A DNA stretch of 64,000 nucleotides from the NCBI GenBank assembly GCA_029945375.1, contig CM057059.1:1116001-1180000 (forward strand), in the 5' to 3' direction. Shown here in pieces: positions 14,731-28,078 of the stretch. The position numbers were made by a program, and so were the translations under genes. The stretch is from Agaricus subrufescens. Lineage: Eukaryota > Basidiomycota > Agaricomycetes > Agaricales > Agaricaceae. Positions within the stretch are counted from its first letter, which is position 1, and every line of letters begins with the position of its first letter. A model generated the notes under the pieces. It had not been told where the DNA came from. It was given only the letters and a program-made list of their open reading frames with translations, and searched no databases.

Positions 14731-17081
14731 ATGCGGAACCTGCTATCACTGTCACTAGTTGCCCTCGTCTCGGCCTTAGGTGCCCTTGCCCAAGGGAGCG
14801 CCTTAGATGAGATGGAAACAGCAATGCAAATTCAACGCGAACAAATCGAACGCATGCGGACTATGATGAGTGACCGGATGGATGCTATGAACCAAAGGCT
14901 GGCTGCGCCACCATCCACTGTCAACTTCAGCAATCCAAAAGCTCAGCAATTCTTCGTCGATGGTACCAAGATTCCTGATGTCAATTTTGATGCCGGTCCA
15001 TCGTGGGCTGGCTTATTGCCCATTTCCGGAGCACCTAACGAGACGCGCAAGCTCTTTTTCTGGTTTTGGCCCACGAATAACCCTGCCAATACCAAAGATC
15101 TCGTTTTCTGGACCAACGGTTTGTGCCACTCAAGTTGATTCTATTTTTGAATGATTCTGATACCGCACAGGTGGACCTGGTTGCTCTTCACTTGAAGGAT
15201 TTTTGCAAGAAAATGGACCGATTTCCTGGTCCTGGGGTCAATCCGAACCCTCTCCGTGCGTCATATTGTTCGTCTGTCAAGAGCGATTCGATTAATTCAT
15301 TTTTTCTCCTGGCTGTAATAGGAATGCGTTCTCGTGGACGAACCTAGCTCACGTCCTCTGGGTCGAACAACCAGTCGGAGTAAGCTAAACCCGAATAAGA
15401 GCGTCGTAACCTAATCTAACACTTTCGAAAGACTGGCTTTACTCAAGGGACGGCAAATATCTCTAATGACGACCAGCTTGCAGAACAACTTACAGGATTC
15501 CTCGGACAATTCCTGGAGGTGTTCAGTGAGCTCAAAGGCAACAATCTCTATTTGACCGGCGAAAGTGTAAGCCTAGATGTTCTAAACTGAAGCGTTCTGT
15601 TTACCAATTCTATTTTAGTATGCAGGGTTTTGTAAGGAATTCTTGAACTACTGATCCACAGACATCTAAACATGATCTGTAGATGTACCCTATATCGCCA
15701 ATTGGATATATGAACACCCTGGTCTAGCATTAAACCTGAAAGGGATATGGATTGCAGATCCCTCCTTGTCAACTGGTACTGTTCAGGGAGATATACCTGC
15801 TCTTCGCTTTGCACAGGTGCGGTGCCGTTATGATGTGATTTCTAGTATCTTAATGGGTTTGGGGTGCAGGCGAACAAGAATGTATTCCCCTTCAATAGCT
15901 CATTCTGGAACCAGCTGCAGCAAATCTCCGACAGTTGCGGTTATACCGATTATTTGGACAAATTTGTCACATATCCCCCTCATGGCCCTTTGCCAGTCGT
16001 AGGAACAGGAAGTAACTGCAGAATACACAGCCTCATCCAACGTGCAGTCGGAGTGTAAGTTTTTTTCTGTTGTTACACCATAGGCCTGCGTCTGACAATT
16101 TTTCGAAGCTTAAATCCTGTGTTTGATGTTTATCGGTGAGTTTTCTCGATCGTGGGCTATCTCTGCGGGGATTGATAGTCCAACTCGGCTCTTAGCGTGA
16201 CTGATACATTCCCAAATCTTTGTACGTGAACTTCGTGCGAGATAGCTACATCTAGCTAATATTTCCATAGGGAGCGTCCTCGGTTTCCCTCGGTCGACAC
16301 AACAATTTATCTATTTCAATAGGTGAGCAAATGGAGTCTGCGAAAGATAACTTCTGACCAGTGGACATAGGACTGACGTACGTGATGATTGGTGGTGGTC
16401 ACCAAAATCGTTGTCACGAACTGATCTCAAACTAGGTTCAAAACGCCATTCATGCGCCTCATATTGAATGGTCGTCGTGTTCAAACCGGAATGTATATAT
16501 CGATCCTAGAACGGGACGTGGCGGACGAGATCAATCCGCACCATCAATGCTTAGCCCCATCATGCCAAACGTGATTGAAAAGTCGGTCAGGACTGTTGTC
16601 GTTCACGGTCTCGCAGTACGTATGAGGCTCCTATGAAAATTTTTACATTTTCCAACTATGAATAGGACTTTATCCTGGTGGCTGAGGGGACACGCATTGC
16701 TATTCAGTGAATACCGCACTCATCTCTCTTGAGCCTTGGCTAAAATAATGATAGGAACATGACCTGGAACGGAGCTCAAGGGTTCCAGACACCTATTGTG
16801 CCAGAAACTTTCACAGTTGATGGTTTCGGAGTGTTCGGACACACTCACACCGAACGTGGCTTGACCTGTAAATTCCTTATCCCCTTCTATATTTTGTTAT
16901 CACTAACCTGTGTGATAGATGTCGAGTTCTTCTACAGCGGCCACATGACACCACGTAAGTAGCGACATTTTTTTTAGATGTTTATCTGGGGGCTAACTTC
17001 TGAATCGAAGAATTCGTTCCCTGGGCTGCGTTTAACACAATGAGCTACCTGTTGGGGCATCAAGACACTGTCTCTACTTAA
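14731..17081 (+). CDS. Secreted serine carboxypeptidase-like protein (peptidase family S10)
   Basis: Signal peptide MRNLLSLSLVALVSALGALA, then an unusual Met/Glu/Arg-rich helical stretch (EMETAMQIQREQIERM, MMSDRMDAMNQRL). The S10 alpha/beta-hydrolase domain follows: FFWFWPTNN, FWTNG joined by an intron to GPGCSSLEGFLQENGP (substrate-binding loop), and HVLWVEQPVGTGFT. The nucleophile motif TGESYAG is split by an intron after the Ser codon. PYIANWIYEH and HGLADFILVAEGT (acid region) come next, and YSGHMTPQFVPWAAF carries the catalytic His. All expected active-site segments are present, so it is probably active. Ten or more short introns; the borders between about 16.05 and 16.4 kb are approximate. 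It ends GHQDTVST. It would remove C-terminal residues from peptides outside the cell or in the vacuole. Confidence 0.88.
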
Positions 17082-17570
17082 ACGCCCAAAGGGGTGGTAT
17101 GCATCAGTCTTGATGGCTTGATAAATCAGAATGTGATGTATGTAGTTGTAATCGAAACACTTATAGGATCAGTGCTGCCGCTATTAAGAGCGCGGTGCCA
17201 CCGCAATCGTTAAAACAAAGCCGCATATTTCGGTTAAGTAGCCGAAGATCACCAGATTATTCTTCATAGCGTACGGCTGGGCCACTTCAAGGCTATCTCC
17301 TCTCAGTGATATAAGTTTAGCGTCGAAGGTGTAGATGTGAGGGAGACCATCCCATTATTTCCCATTATTACTGTATGTTCTTAGTGAAACCAGAGGTGAG
17401 CTGTATCGTAAAACTGAGGTTAACCTGATGATGCCACGAGATCCCTTGTATTGCCTGTTTTATATGACTGGATTAAACGCTATCAACCCTAGGAGGAGGA
17501 GGAGCATAATCCGGTAGCTCAAGGCAGAATCAATTTTAGTTTTCCGACACAGGAGTCCAGTGTTCACCGG

Positions 17571-17994
17571 AATGACAAATCGATAAGTAGTATATAGACA
17601 AGTAATAGAAGTCAAATAAGAAATAATTGAACTTTGAATACATTGTGGAGTCCATTTTTTGACTTTGATTATTTATCTATATCATAACACACATGTTTTA
17701 TTTGTTTCTTGAATCTTGGCCCAGTGTATACAAGCCGGAGTCAGATGTGTTGATTCGCCGAGAGTAATCGAGAGCGGAGTTTGCCGGGACGAATGGCCGC
17801 CGGCTCAACAGTTCGACCTGTTCTATAACGGGGAAGAAGGCTCGAAGAGCTCATGGACACTGGACGAGGAAGCAAAAAAAAGTGTGTTATATAGATAATC
17901 AAAATCAAATAATTGACTCCACAATGTATGCAGAGGTCAATTATTTGACTTCAATGACTTATCTATATACTACTCGTTATATTGATTTGTCATT
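17571..17994. mobile_element. MITE-like element with about 115-bp terminal inverted repeats
   Basis: The left end (17571 to about 17694) reads AATGACAAATC...AGTAGTATATAGA...GAAGTCAAATAA...ACATTGTGGAGTC...TTTGATTA..TCTATA..AACACAC. The reverse complement of the right end (about 17880-17994) gives the same string of blocks in the same order with small gaps and scattered mismatches. The roughly 185-bp centre has no transposase-like coding. Size, long AT-rich inverted repeats and absence of coding fit a non-autonomous DNA transposon. I see no clean target-site duplication in the flanks, and the arms differ enough to suggest an old insertion. Confidence 0.7.
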
Positions 17995-18453
17995 ACAGTA
18001 GGTTGAGCTTCCATAGATGAAGAGGTTTTCGCCGGCTTGTAGACTATTTGTCTATTATAGTAATGGAAACCACGAATGTCTCGCGGCAAAACAAACAGGC
18101 TAGGGGTCAGGTAAGGGTCCTTTAGGGTGAGGTGAGTGGTCTCAACATTGTAAATTAAAGTGTTCCTTCAACCCACATTTAGTGCCGGATCTTCCGTGCC
18201 AACTGCCAAATCCCATGTAGTATATATCTATCATCAGTCTGGGAATGTCAATACAACATTTGTTGAGTTCAAGGATGCAGAGTTCGCTTGGAGATCCCTC
18301 CAGCTAGGGCGATAGACAGTGGCAGCGTGTGGTGGCGGCCACCCGGCTCGTCTGAGATGAATCAGAATCTGCACCAGATCTGCGCCGAACCACGGCTACT
18401 CAAGGTGCTACCAATATGGGAATTGTCGCCAATTCGTCGGGCGGCAGTTTGTG

Positions 18454-18460
18454 TATAAAA
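18454..18460 (+). promoter_or_regulatory. TATA box of TRP1
   Basis: TATAAAA lies 70 bp before the TRP1 ATG at 18530, a strong match at a standard distance. Confidence 0.6.
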
Positions 18461-18529
18461 ACGCCCAATCTCTAACAACAAGCAATCCAGAAAATTGCTC
18501 GACTGATCCCTCTCTCGAGTCTATCCAAT

Positions 18530-21028
18530 ATGTCAGAACAGCCAGGAACCTCCTCCCTCCCTTCGCATCTTGCTGGACAGCTCGATGTCCTCATGATCGA
18601 CAACTTCGACTCTTTCACGTGGAATCTCTACCAGCAACTTTGTCTCTTGGGTGCAAATGTCACCGTCATCCGCAACGACGCGATAACCCCAGACCTATTC
18701 CCTGAACTCAGAATCAACTCGCTCATCATCTCTCCGGGTCCCGGTCACCCTCTCACAGACTCTGGCATCTCAAAGGATGCAATTCGGTACTTCACTGGCA
18801 AGGTCCCTGTACTAGGAGTTTGTATGGGATTGGAATGCCTCGTTGATGTTTACGGGGGAACGATCCAGTAAGTCGATCACCAGTATGATTGCTTTCCGCC
18901 ATCGGAAAGTTTCTTCTCTGATGCTTGATACTAACCAATTTTTTTTCAAAGGTATGCCGGGGAAATCATGCATGGGAAAGTCAGTCGGATACGACACGAC
19001 AACCGTGGATGCTTCAAAGACGTTCCTCAAAGCCTGAAGTCCATTCGTTACCACTCGCTTAGTGCTTCCTATGAGACTCTTCCCGCGGAGCTCGCTATCA
19101 CCTCTGTGACAGAAGAATCTGGCGTGATCATGGGCGTTCGGCACCGTACACACACTCTCGAAGCTGTCCAGTATCACCCAGAAAGTATACTTAGTGAAGG
19201 TGGTGACAACCTCATCAAGAACTTCCTGTCCTTACGGGGCGGGCTTTGGGAACAAAACCCTGGAGCTCACGTCCTTGATCCGACCTTACCACCCTTTACA
19301 CCCCAAATCTCAAATGATGTCCCTGCATCTGTGGCCGTTAATGGGTCCACAAAGGAAGTACCCTCGATTTTGGACAAAATCTACAAACAGCGACTTTGCG
19401 ACGTCGATCAAGCTCAAGCGACACCAGGTTCTACTACTCAGGACCTTTTGACTCTCCACTCTTTGAATGTTTGCCCTCCTCAGATCGACTTTCTCGCGCG
19501 CATTAAGCAAGGCGCTTCTCCCGACCAACCCGCTCTGTTCGCTGAAATCAAGCGTGCATCACCCTCTAAAGGTCCTATTGACATAAACATCAATCCTGCC
19601 GCGCAGGCTCTCAAATATGCTCTAGCAGGAGCCCATACTATTTCTGTCCTGACGGAACCTAAATGGTTCCTTGGGTCACTTCACGACATGCTGTATGCTC
19701 GTCAAGCAGTTGCCCATCTTCCTAATCGACCTGCTATTCTTCGCAAAGACTTCATTCTGAGCAGGTACCAGGTGCTCGAATCGAGGATTTGGGGTGCAGA
19801 TACCATTCTTTTGATCGCCAGTATGCTCTCCGAATCTATCCTCCGAGATCTTTACAGCTACGCGCTGGAGCTGGGCATGGAGCCCCTTGTTGAAGTTAAT
19901 AATGCCCAGGAAATGGAGGTGGCCTTGTCTTTATCCGCCAAAGTCATTGGTGTCAACAATCGCAATCTCCACGACTTCAACGTTGATATGAACACGACCA
20001 GCAGATTGAGTACCATGACGAAGGACAAAGATGTCGTTCTGTGCGCGCTCAGCGGTATCAGCTCGAGGAACGACGTTGAAAGATACAGAGGTCACGGAGT
20101 TGGTGCAGTACTTGTGGGCGAGAGCTTGATGAGGGCAAGAGACGCGGGTGAATTCATCAAGGAGCTGATGGGGGAACCTCCGGTCGAGGCCAAAAAAGAA
20201 GAGTCAGGGACACCCCTGGTGAAGATATGTGGCATTAAAACTAAAGACCAGGCACTGGCTATCGCAGACGCGGGTGCTGATCTTCTCGGGTTGATGTTCG
20301 TCAAGAAATCGAAGCGTTGTATAAGTCGGCAAGTTGCCAAGGAAATCGCTGCAGCTATCAGGGAACGTAGATTCAACTTTGATTTCAACGCAGCTTCAGT
20401 CTCATCTACGAATGAACCTTGGTTCTCCGTGAACGCTAAACGCCTCGCAAACATTACGCAACACACTCGCCCACTTCTCGTTGGTGTATTCCAGAATCAT
20501 ACCCTAGAAGAAATTCTAGAAACGGTAGCTGACGTGCAGCTAGATCTTGTACAACTACACGGTAAAGAGCCAGTGGAATGGGCGCACCAGATCCCAGTTC
20601 CCGTCATCCGTGCGTTCCACGTCGGGTTCAAGGATGGCAAAATCCACGGAGTAGAAAATATCACTCATTCCGGCGCAAACAACTTCATCCTTTTCGACAG
20701 TATTCGAGATGACGGATTGAGTGGAGGGAGCGGGAAAGTCGTAGACTGGGTGTTCGCGAAGAAGATCGTAGATGGCGGTGAATTTTTACTCAATGGTTCA
20801 AAAGCATATTTGGGACTCGACACACCGGCAGCCACAAACTCTGTCGGCGGCAAGCGTTTGCCTATCATTCTCGCCGGTGGTTTGACACCCGAGAACGTCG
20901 CGGAGGCTGTGAACCAAGTCAAGCCTTGGGCCGTTGATGTAAGTGGTGGTGTCGAGACTAAGGATGGTGACATGAAGGACTTGGAGAAGGTCAGACTGTT
21001 CATTGCTCACGCAAAATCGCTCGACTAG
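18530..21028 (+). CDS. TRP1: Trifunctional tryptophan biosynthesis protein TRP1 (GATase / IGPS / PRAI)
   Basis: One chain carrying three activities of the tryptophan pathway. The N-terminal glutamine amidotransferase of anthranilate synthase starts at DVLMIDNFDSFTWNLYQ, has the nucleophile Cys in GVCMGLE, and its His-Glu pair in VQYHPESI. Indole-3-glycerol-phosphate synthase follows with FAEIKRASPSKGPI, RKDFI and GVNNRNLHDFNVD. The C-terminal phosphoribosylanthranilate isomerase has VKICGIKT, LVQLHGKEP, LAGGLTPENV and VDVSGGVET. A single 84-bp intron (18868-18951, CTAAC branch site) interrupts the amidotransferase part, and the spliced protein is 804 residues, the usual size for fungal TRP1/trpC. 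All motifs are intact. The partner anthranilate synthase large subunit is not in the window. Confidence 0.97.
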
Positions 21029-21349
21029 AAGTCAAGCTGAAAATCTGTATGTTATTCTTGATTGGGTCTGTAATTTACTATAGATGTTTATGGATGGACA
21101 TCCTGTTCGCGCTCAACTGTGGTGAACATTGAGGAGAGCATGTTTTGAAAGTAACCAAACATGCCAATACTTGTACGGTTCCCTCCCACTTGCCATCAAA
21201 GTTTACTTCAAAACATGGTGGTTCGGTGTCTGTATCTGATTCAATGCGTGCCTCCTCCTGACGTAGCCTGGTTGTCACTAACGTAATTTTGAGTATTCAA
21301 ACTCTCCACCGCTCTTGAGGTTGAGCAAATCATAGCAGGAAACGCGGCT

Positions 21350-22581
21350 ATGCCTGTGCATTCAAGCCTGGACATCGCTACCCTTCCGCTGAATGTTCTC
21401 TTGAGCAATGCTACGGTTCTTCAGCTCGTCATCGAACGTCATGAACTTCTCGCGGCTCGAGCGGATCTAGCATCAACCAATGCGTCGCTCACGTCGGAAC
21501 TAGCAGAGTTACGAGTGAAGGTAAAAGTGATGGAGAGTATTCGACTACTACAACAGGAGCAAGATTTTCCTTACCCGTAAGTCCTATGACCCCCCTTTTA
21601 TTTTCTAATAATGCATATTTGTACAGGCCCACCAATACACTCACAAAATCGCCATCTGAAAGTTCGGTGTCTCCAAGCGACTCGGCTTCGCAACGCGGGT
21701 GTGAGGGTAACTATCCAGAGGTCCCTGCTGGCCCCTACCTAGTCGAACGTCTCAGTGAACGCCCTCTCGACTTTTCTCCGGAAGTTCTCTGGACTCTCCA
21801 TGATTGTCGTAGGGATCCCAACGCATACAAAGGCAACCGCATCAATCTTAGCGCAGCGATTCGGAACAAGGACGGTAGCACTGTCAATTACCTTAAAGTA
21901 ATTAAGTCTACGGCGCGTATACATTTTTTGTCCTCGATGGCAAATCTTCCCATTCCGCCCAATGCTCCTAAGCATCAGACGGGCTTGTGGTGGAAGAATT
22001 ATAGGCCGAACGAGTGGAGAGCTGCTCTCCAACATCTGGAATTGATTCATCCCGTTGTCGCCTACTGTGACTCCCACTGGAAAGCTGAAGAAATATTCCG
22101 CGTTGTCATCCAGACCCGTCTTGACAGCGAACGAGCCAAGAAACAATCAAAGAGGCAGGAAAGGGTGGAGGAAGGTATTTCCGCAAACTCTACAAATGAC
22201 ACTATGGTTACGAAGCCACCGAGTTTGAAACGACCGTACTCTGCGATTTGTGATTCGACAGATGATCCTAACGCTTCGCTGGATAAACCGTTGTTGAGTC
22301 CTACACGATCGGTTCCTACTCCCGAAGACCTTTCACACAAAGCTGTTCAGGTATGTTTCCTAACAATGTATTTCAAGGTCAAGCTCACGCTTTCTACGAA
22401 TCAGGACCTCGAGGTTGATGAACACAAGGAACTTGTTGGAGTAGAAGATGCACTAATCTCCGAGTCGGCTGTAAAACCCGAGAAAGACGGTAAGAGAGCC
22501 AATAAAAAAAGTGGTGTATATCGAACTGATCTGAATATCAGATTGTGTTTGACTGTTCAACGAACGATGGTTGATGGATGA
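21350..22581 (+). CDS. Hypothetical coiled-coil protein
   Basis: I do not recognise this protein. Exon 1 (21350 to about 21575) encodes a Leu-rich helix with coiled-coil character (RHELLAARADLASTNASL, TSELAELRVKVKVMESIRL). After an intron ending at about 21627 a Ser-rich linker leads to a compact domain with many aromatics (FSPEVLWTLHDCRRDPNAYK, TGLWWKNYRPNEWRAAL). A basic helix follows (ERAKKQSKRQERVEE), then a low-complexity tail with a nuclear-signal-like KRPYS. A possible 54-bp intron at 22351-22404 (GTATGT...CAG) is a multiple of three with no stop, so both spliced and unspliced forms stay in frame. No signal peptide or membrane helix. Possibly a nuclear protein. The 3' end at 22581 is the stop of the open frame. 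Confidence 0.6.
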
Positions 22582-23055
22582 ACATTTTTAATATTCGTTG
22601 TTCAGCAACTAATCAATGATATCTACAGCACGGTGTAGCTATACCAAAGGAGCTAGTCGTGGTAGTCGAGAGACTTAGATACATTGGGGGACATTATTAG
22701 TATACTAATGGAGTTTGAATCGCTTAATTGCTATGCCCGGACAATACCTGAAATACACTGAATAACACACGAATACCGCTAAATAACACCTGAACAAATC
22801 GCAAACAATAGCATTATCCAACCTTGAAGGCGACATCTTCTAGGCTATGTTCAGGAGCCAGGAAATACCTAAGGTGTACTGAGCATGCGCCACAACCAAT
22901 AAGCCAACACTGATATTGAACCAAAGACAAATCTACAGCATAAAACTTCACAAACATATACAGGCACTCTTTTAGATATACATTGCAGCGTACAATTTGG
23001 AAGCACCACAGAAATTACGGAAACAGCGAAATGAATTGCAACACGAGGCTGTCAT
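22582..23055. other. Convergent spacer, no gene seen
   Basis: The 474 bp between the 3' ends of the coiled-coil protein and the MAP kinase are AT-rich. At about 22740-22810 there are loosely repeated CTGAAATAACAC-like words. I see no RNA gene or coding exon. Confidence 0.45.
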
Positions 23056-24881
<1,826 letters not shown>

Positions 24882-25501
24882 CGGGTAGGGAAGCAGAATA
24901 TGTGAAGTCGGGGATGGGGCTATGTGTTGGAAGAAGATGGATTTGGTATCGGATGGGCATCGATATGATAAATAGGGGATTGTGAGATTCATCATCCTTC
25001 CTTGATCTGGCTTTTGATCTACACCTGCGCAAGCTGTCCTCCATCTTTCATAGCACTCTCTTCTGCCGAAGTCAAGCGCAGAATTTGTTGTGTATCAGTG
25101 ATAGCCCGCCTGCAACCTGAACCGATCTGATTGCGATCAGTCATCTACTGGAGTACTGCCAGCGACTAGTGTAATCTTCATGGTCTGCTGGCCTCTGCCT
25201 CTCTCCTGCATCTCGCCCCTTTGACAGCCCCCACGAAACTCGTATGGTCGATAGCATCCAGGGATGACAAACTTATTCAATGTATTTGCTGTTCCAAAAA
25301 TAGCGCGGGAGTTCAACATCCAGGCTAACAGGACCGCGGCCGTTCATAGGACGGTTTGACTAGCGTTATCTCTCTGCTGCTACCGTCACACTGGGACGCT
25401 CATGACGTTGTTTTACGTCTTCTGCGCACCAGCTCTTCCCCCGCCGCAGCCGGCTAACTCGGCTTGCTCAGTAACCCTTAGTACTTACCCTATGTCGCCG
25501 A
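24882..25501. other. Divergent promoter region of SLT2 and the first four-helix gene
   Basis: The 620 bp contain pyrimidine-rich tracts and a GCGG/CCGC-rich patch near 25340, with no gene supported. Short open frames here (minus 25137-25319) have no features. Confidence 0.4.
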
Positions 25502-26325
25502 ATGGTGACCCACAAAGTCGTGTTCTGTGTTCCTGTCCACCCTGGAGTCGTTTTCTCGCTGTTTATCCAGTTCGTGGTGGATATTGTGGATGGGTCATTG
25601 CTGTTGTCGTGGATTTCGAGGAGTGAGGATCACGGTACGCCGATACACTTGCTATTAGTTGGTTGAATTCCATTGCATAGACGCAGGTGTTGAACCGCTC
25701 CTAACTCTTGACGGCTGTTTGGTAGCTGTGATGATATGGAACTTTTATGCAGCCTTCATCGCTGCTGTTGGGTAATTTAACAACAGTGCTGTATGACTGA
25801 GACAAATACTAATTCTGTATTCTTAGTCTTTATGGGAGTATTTCAGGGAAACGATTCATGAAAAACTTCATGAAGCCGCAATCATTCGTCTGGGTGACCA
25901 ATATTGCCATCTCGGTGTGGAACATTAGCACCTATTATCGCTTCAATCAGGAAAAGAACGAAGTTTTAAGAGATTGCAACGCAAACACGACGAGTACTGA
26001 GGAGGCCGGACTATGCGGGCTTTTGATGAACTTTGATACCGTTCCCCTACCTGATGTTTGGGTGAGCTTCATCCTGGACACGACGGCTCAGACGGGTGAG
26101 ATTTAAATCTTTTCTGGATGATGCCTCATTTGAACGGCGTGTCAAGTCGCTTTCTATTTTTTATATCATTATCGGAGGGTGCTGATCCGCCACAAGCCGA
26201 CCGAAGCCGAACGACTCCCTCAGTCTGAATCTGAAATCCCACTAACAGATGTACCCCCGATACCGGCGACAGAAGGTCGACGTAGTGATGATACGCTGGC
26301 CAATAGTGAAGTGTTGGTCGTTTAG
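25502..26325 (+). CDS. Four-helix membrane protein, copy 1 of a tandem pair
   Basis: Unrecognised small integral membrane protein of 221 residues, encoded by four exons (25502-25634, 25687-25771, 25827-26095, 26147-26325), all joined in frame by GT-AG introns. MVTHKVVFCVPVHPGVVFSL begins helix 1. Helix 2 is LVAVMIWNFYAAFIAAVG. After a short GLYGSISGKRF loop, helix 3 is FVWVTNIAISVWNISTYY. A Cys-containing loop (LRDCNANTTSTEEAGLC) leads to helix 4, VWVSFIL...VAFYFLYHY. The C-terminal tail is hydrophilic (KPTEAERLPQ) and ends in EVLVV. Exon layout, the GLYG/GLFG junction and the loop Cys match the next gene, so the two are tandem paralogs. It superficially resembles tetraspan proteins; no function is inferred. 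Confidence 0.7.
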
Positions 26326-26861
26326 GCTGAAGTCCGCAGTCTTCTTTGGGCGCTGTTCATCATGATGCTGTGCAGCTGCGCCTGTCTGAATGACGTTCCA
26401 TCCCATCTGACCTCTTTGTAATTACCTTATGGACATACGTATTTAATTGGATACTTGGATACATTCTTGGCAACCAATTGGCAACTCATTGGCAATTCAA
26501 GTTGGAGGCCTATGTTTTTCTCAACTTGGCTTAGTTTCCTGGAAGTTAGCTTGGGCGGGCTCTTTAAGCTTTATTGATTATTATTCGAACTATTGGTGCT
26601 ATCTCTTGAAAGCACAGCTGTGAACTTGAGGAGACCCTGCTTTTGGAGCAGCCTCTCATAGGGCGGTGGCTGAGCTATATAAAATAAAGGCGGTGCAACG
26701 TGGCATGGATTCTTATCAAATGGGGCTGTGATCGGGCGATGATAATAGTGCTTCAGAATGGTATAAAACACGAAGCAGGATTTACATGTAAGAAACATTC
26801 CGTCGCCCTCTATCTCTTTGTATCTTTTTCTTCCTTGAAGTTTACTTCAAACTCCATCCCC
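26326..26861. other. Spacer between the two four-helix genes
   Basis: The 536 bp hold a 3' UTR, a short direct-repeat word (TTGGCAACYCATTGGCAA-like) around 26467-26495, and two TATA-like boxes near 26676 and 26762. No gene is seen. Confidence 0.45.
26762..26768 (+). promoter_or_regulatory. TATA box of four-helix gene copy 2
   Basis: TATAAAA lies about 95 bp before the ATG at 26862. A second candidate (TATATAAA) sits at 26676-26683, farther than usual, so the nearer one is preferred. Confidence 0.45.
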
Positions 26862-27781
26862 ATGGCTCCCAAATTCTGCTGTTGTCTTCCGCTTCGCTTA
26901 GGAGCGATGGTAATATCTTTCCTACAATTCCTCTTCTGTGGAGCAGCCGCAGGAGGTTTCTGGTACCTCCTTCATCTAATAGACACTGAAGTGGATCGTG
27001 AGCATTTTTGTTTTCACCCCCGAAATTTTTTACTGAGATCGCCCAGTCGAACAGGTGGAGAATGGTCGTAATGTGCGAATTGCCTTTATCGTCGGCGGAT
27101 CAATATGCACTTTCGGCGCCATCATCGGTCTTCTTGGGTACGCGTCTCATTCGTGTATTCCCTATCCTAACTTGCTAACGAGATTCTCCACAAAAGATTG
27201 TTCGGTGCTATTTTCAAGAAAAATGGGCTTGTCAGGACACATCTTGCTCTCCTTTATGTCAGCCTGCTTCTCCAAGTGGCATCTGGGGTTTTCTCAATCA
27301 TTGCCTTCTATAAATTCCGCCATAATGATGAGGCTAGGCAGCGCTGCATTGGAGGTTCGAACGATCAGACAAGGATCAACGTCTGCAATGCACTCGACTT
27401 TAGAAACACACCGGAATGGTCTATTTGGGTATCCAGCCTGGTTCCTATCGTGGTCATAGCCTGTATGTCTCCATGCTTTCTTCTCATGCCCTCCACGTTT
27501 TTCTTATCAATTCCAATCTATTCGTAGATGCCTGCTATGTCGTACACAGTTATTCTAGGCGCTTGGCGCAGCAAAAGGCCGACGACCAGATGTTCTCTCG
27601 TTCTGGCCCCGCCTACACACCCGTTTTGGGGGCTGATAAAGATGAACACCGCGGCCTGACACAGCCCACTTATTCGTATCCCTATGCCGATGCCCCTCAT
27701 TCTTTCGGCAACGCTACAGACAAGGCGCATGATACTGGTTACGCTGCCAATTACTATAATAACAATCAAAGCCATGTATAA
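26862..27781 (+). CDS. Four-helix membrane protein, copy 2 of a tandem pair
   Basis: Paralog of the preceding gene. MAPKFCCCLPLRLGAMVISF has three adjacent Cys residues before helix 1 (MVISFLQFLFCGAAAGGFWY). VRIAFIVGGSICTFGAIIGL is helix 2. GLFGAIFKKNG leads to helix 3 (THLALLYVSLLLQVASGVFS), then a Cys-bearing loop (ARQRCIGGSNDQTRINVC), helix 4 (WSIWVSSLVPIVVIA), and a Tyr/Gln/Asn-rich cytosolic tail (YSYPYADAPHSFGNA) ending NNNQSHV. The loop Cys pair is shared with copy 1. The CCC cluster next to the first helix could be a palmitoylation site (inference). No family name recognised; a basidiomycete-typical hypothetical. Confidence 0.75.
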
Positions 27782-28078
27782 AGTTGTAGTTTTACTATGG
27801 ACTCGCATATTTTGCATTAGATACAGGATTTATATACCTTAACATTTCAATCGGATTTCGCAGGGTGCTGCGTATCAGATCCGTGTATGTGAACATTTCC
27901 CAAGCATTCTCTTCCGTCTCTTCCGCCCGTTGCGTATTGCACTGCCACACAGCTGGATCTTGATGTGTTTTGGACTGCTTGGCTTCTACGCAGCTGATTC
28001 ACCACATTCGTTTCGCGTCTACACCATCTTCAGTAATATCTTCTAACCCGGTCCGCGCAGCTTGCGCATGCGCCTACT

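Larger units (their letters stand above)
17082..18529. other. 1.45-kb spacer holding an inverted-repeat element
   Basis: No gene is supported here. Positions 17571-17994 form a 424-bp element with long inverted ends (listed separately). The right part carries the TRP1 promoter with a TATA box at 18454-18460. An open frame at 17716-17898 falls inside the element and has no recognisable feature. Confidence 0.6.

Noticed and set aside
17716..17898. 60-codon frame inside the inverted-repeat element
   Set aside because: No transposase motif and confined to the unique centre of the element; most likely chance.
21078..21278. Small minus-strand frame after TRP1
   Set aside because: Lies in the TRP1 3' region and the promoter of the next gene, with no recognisable content.
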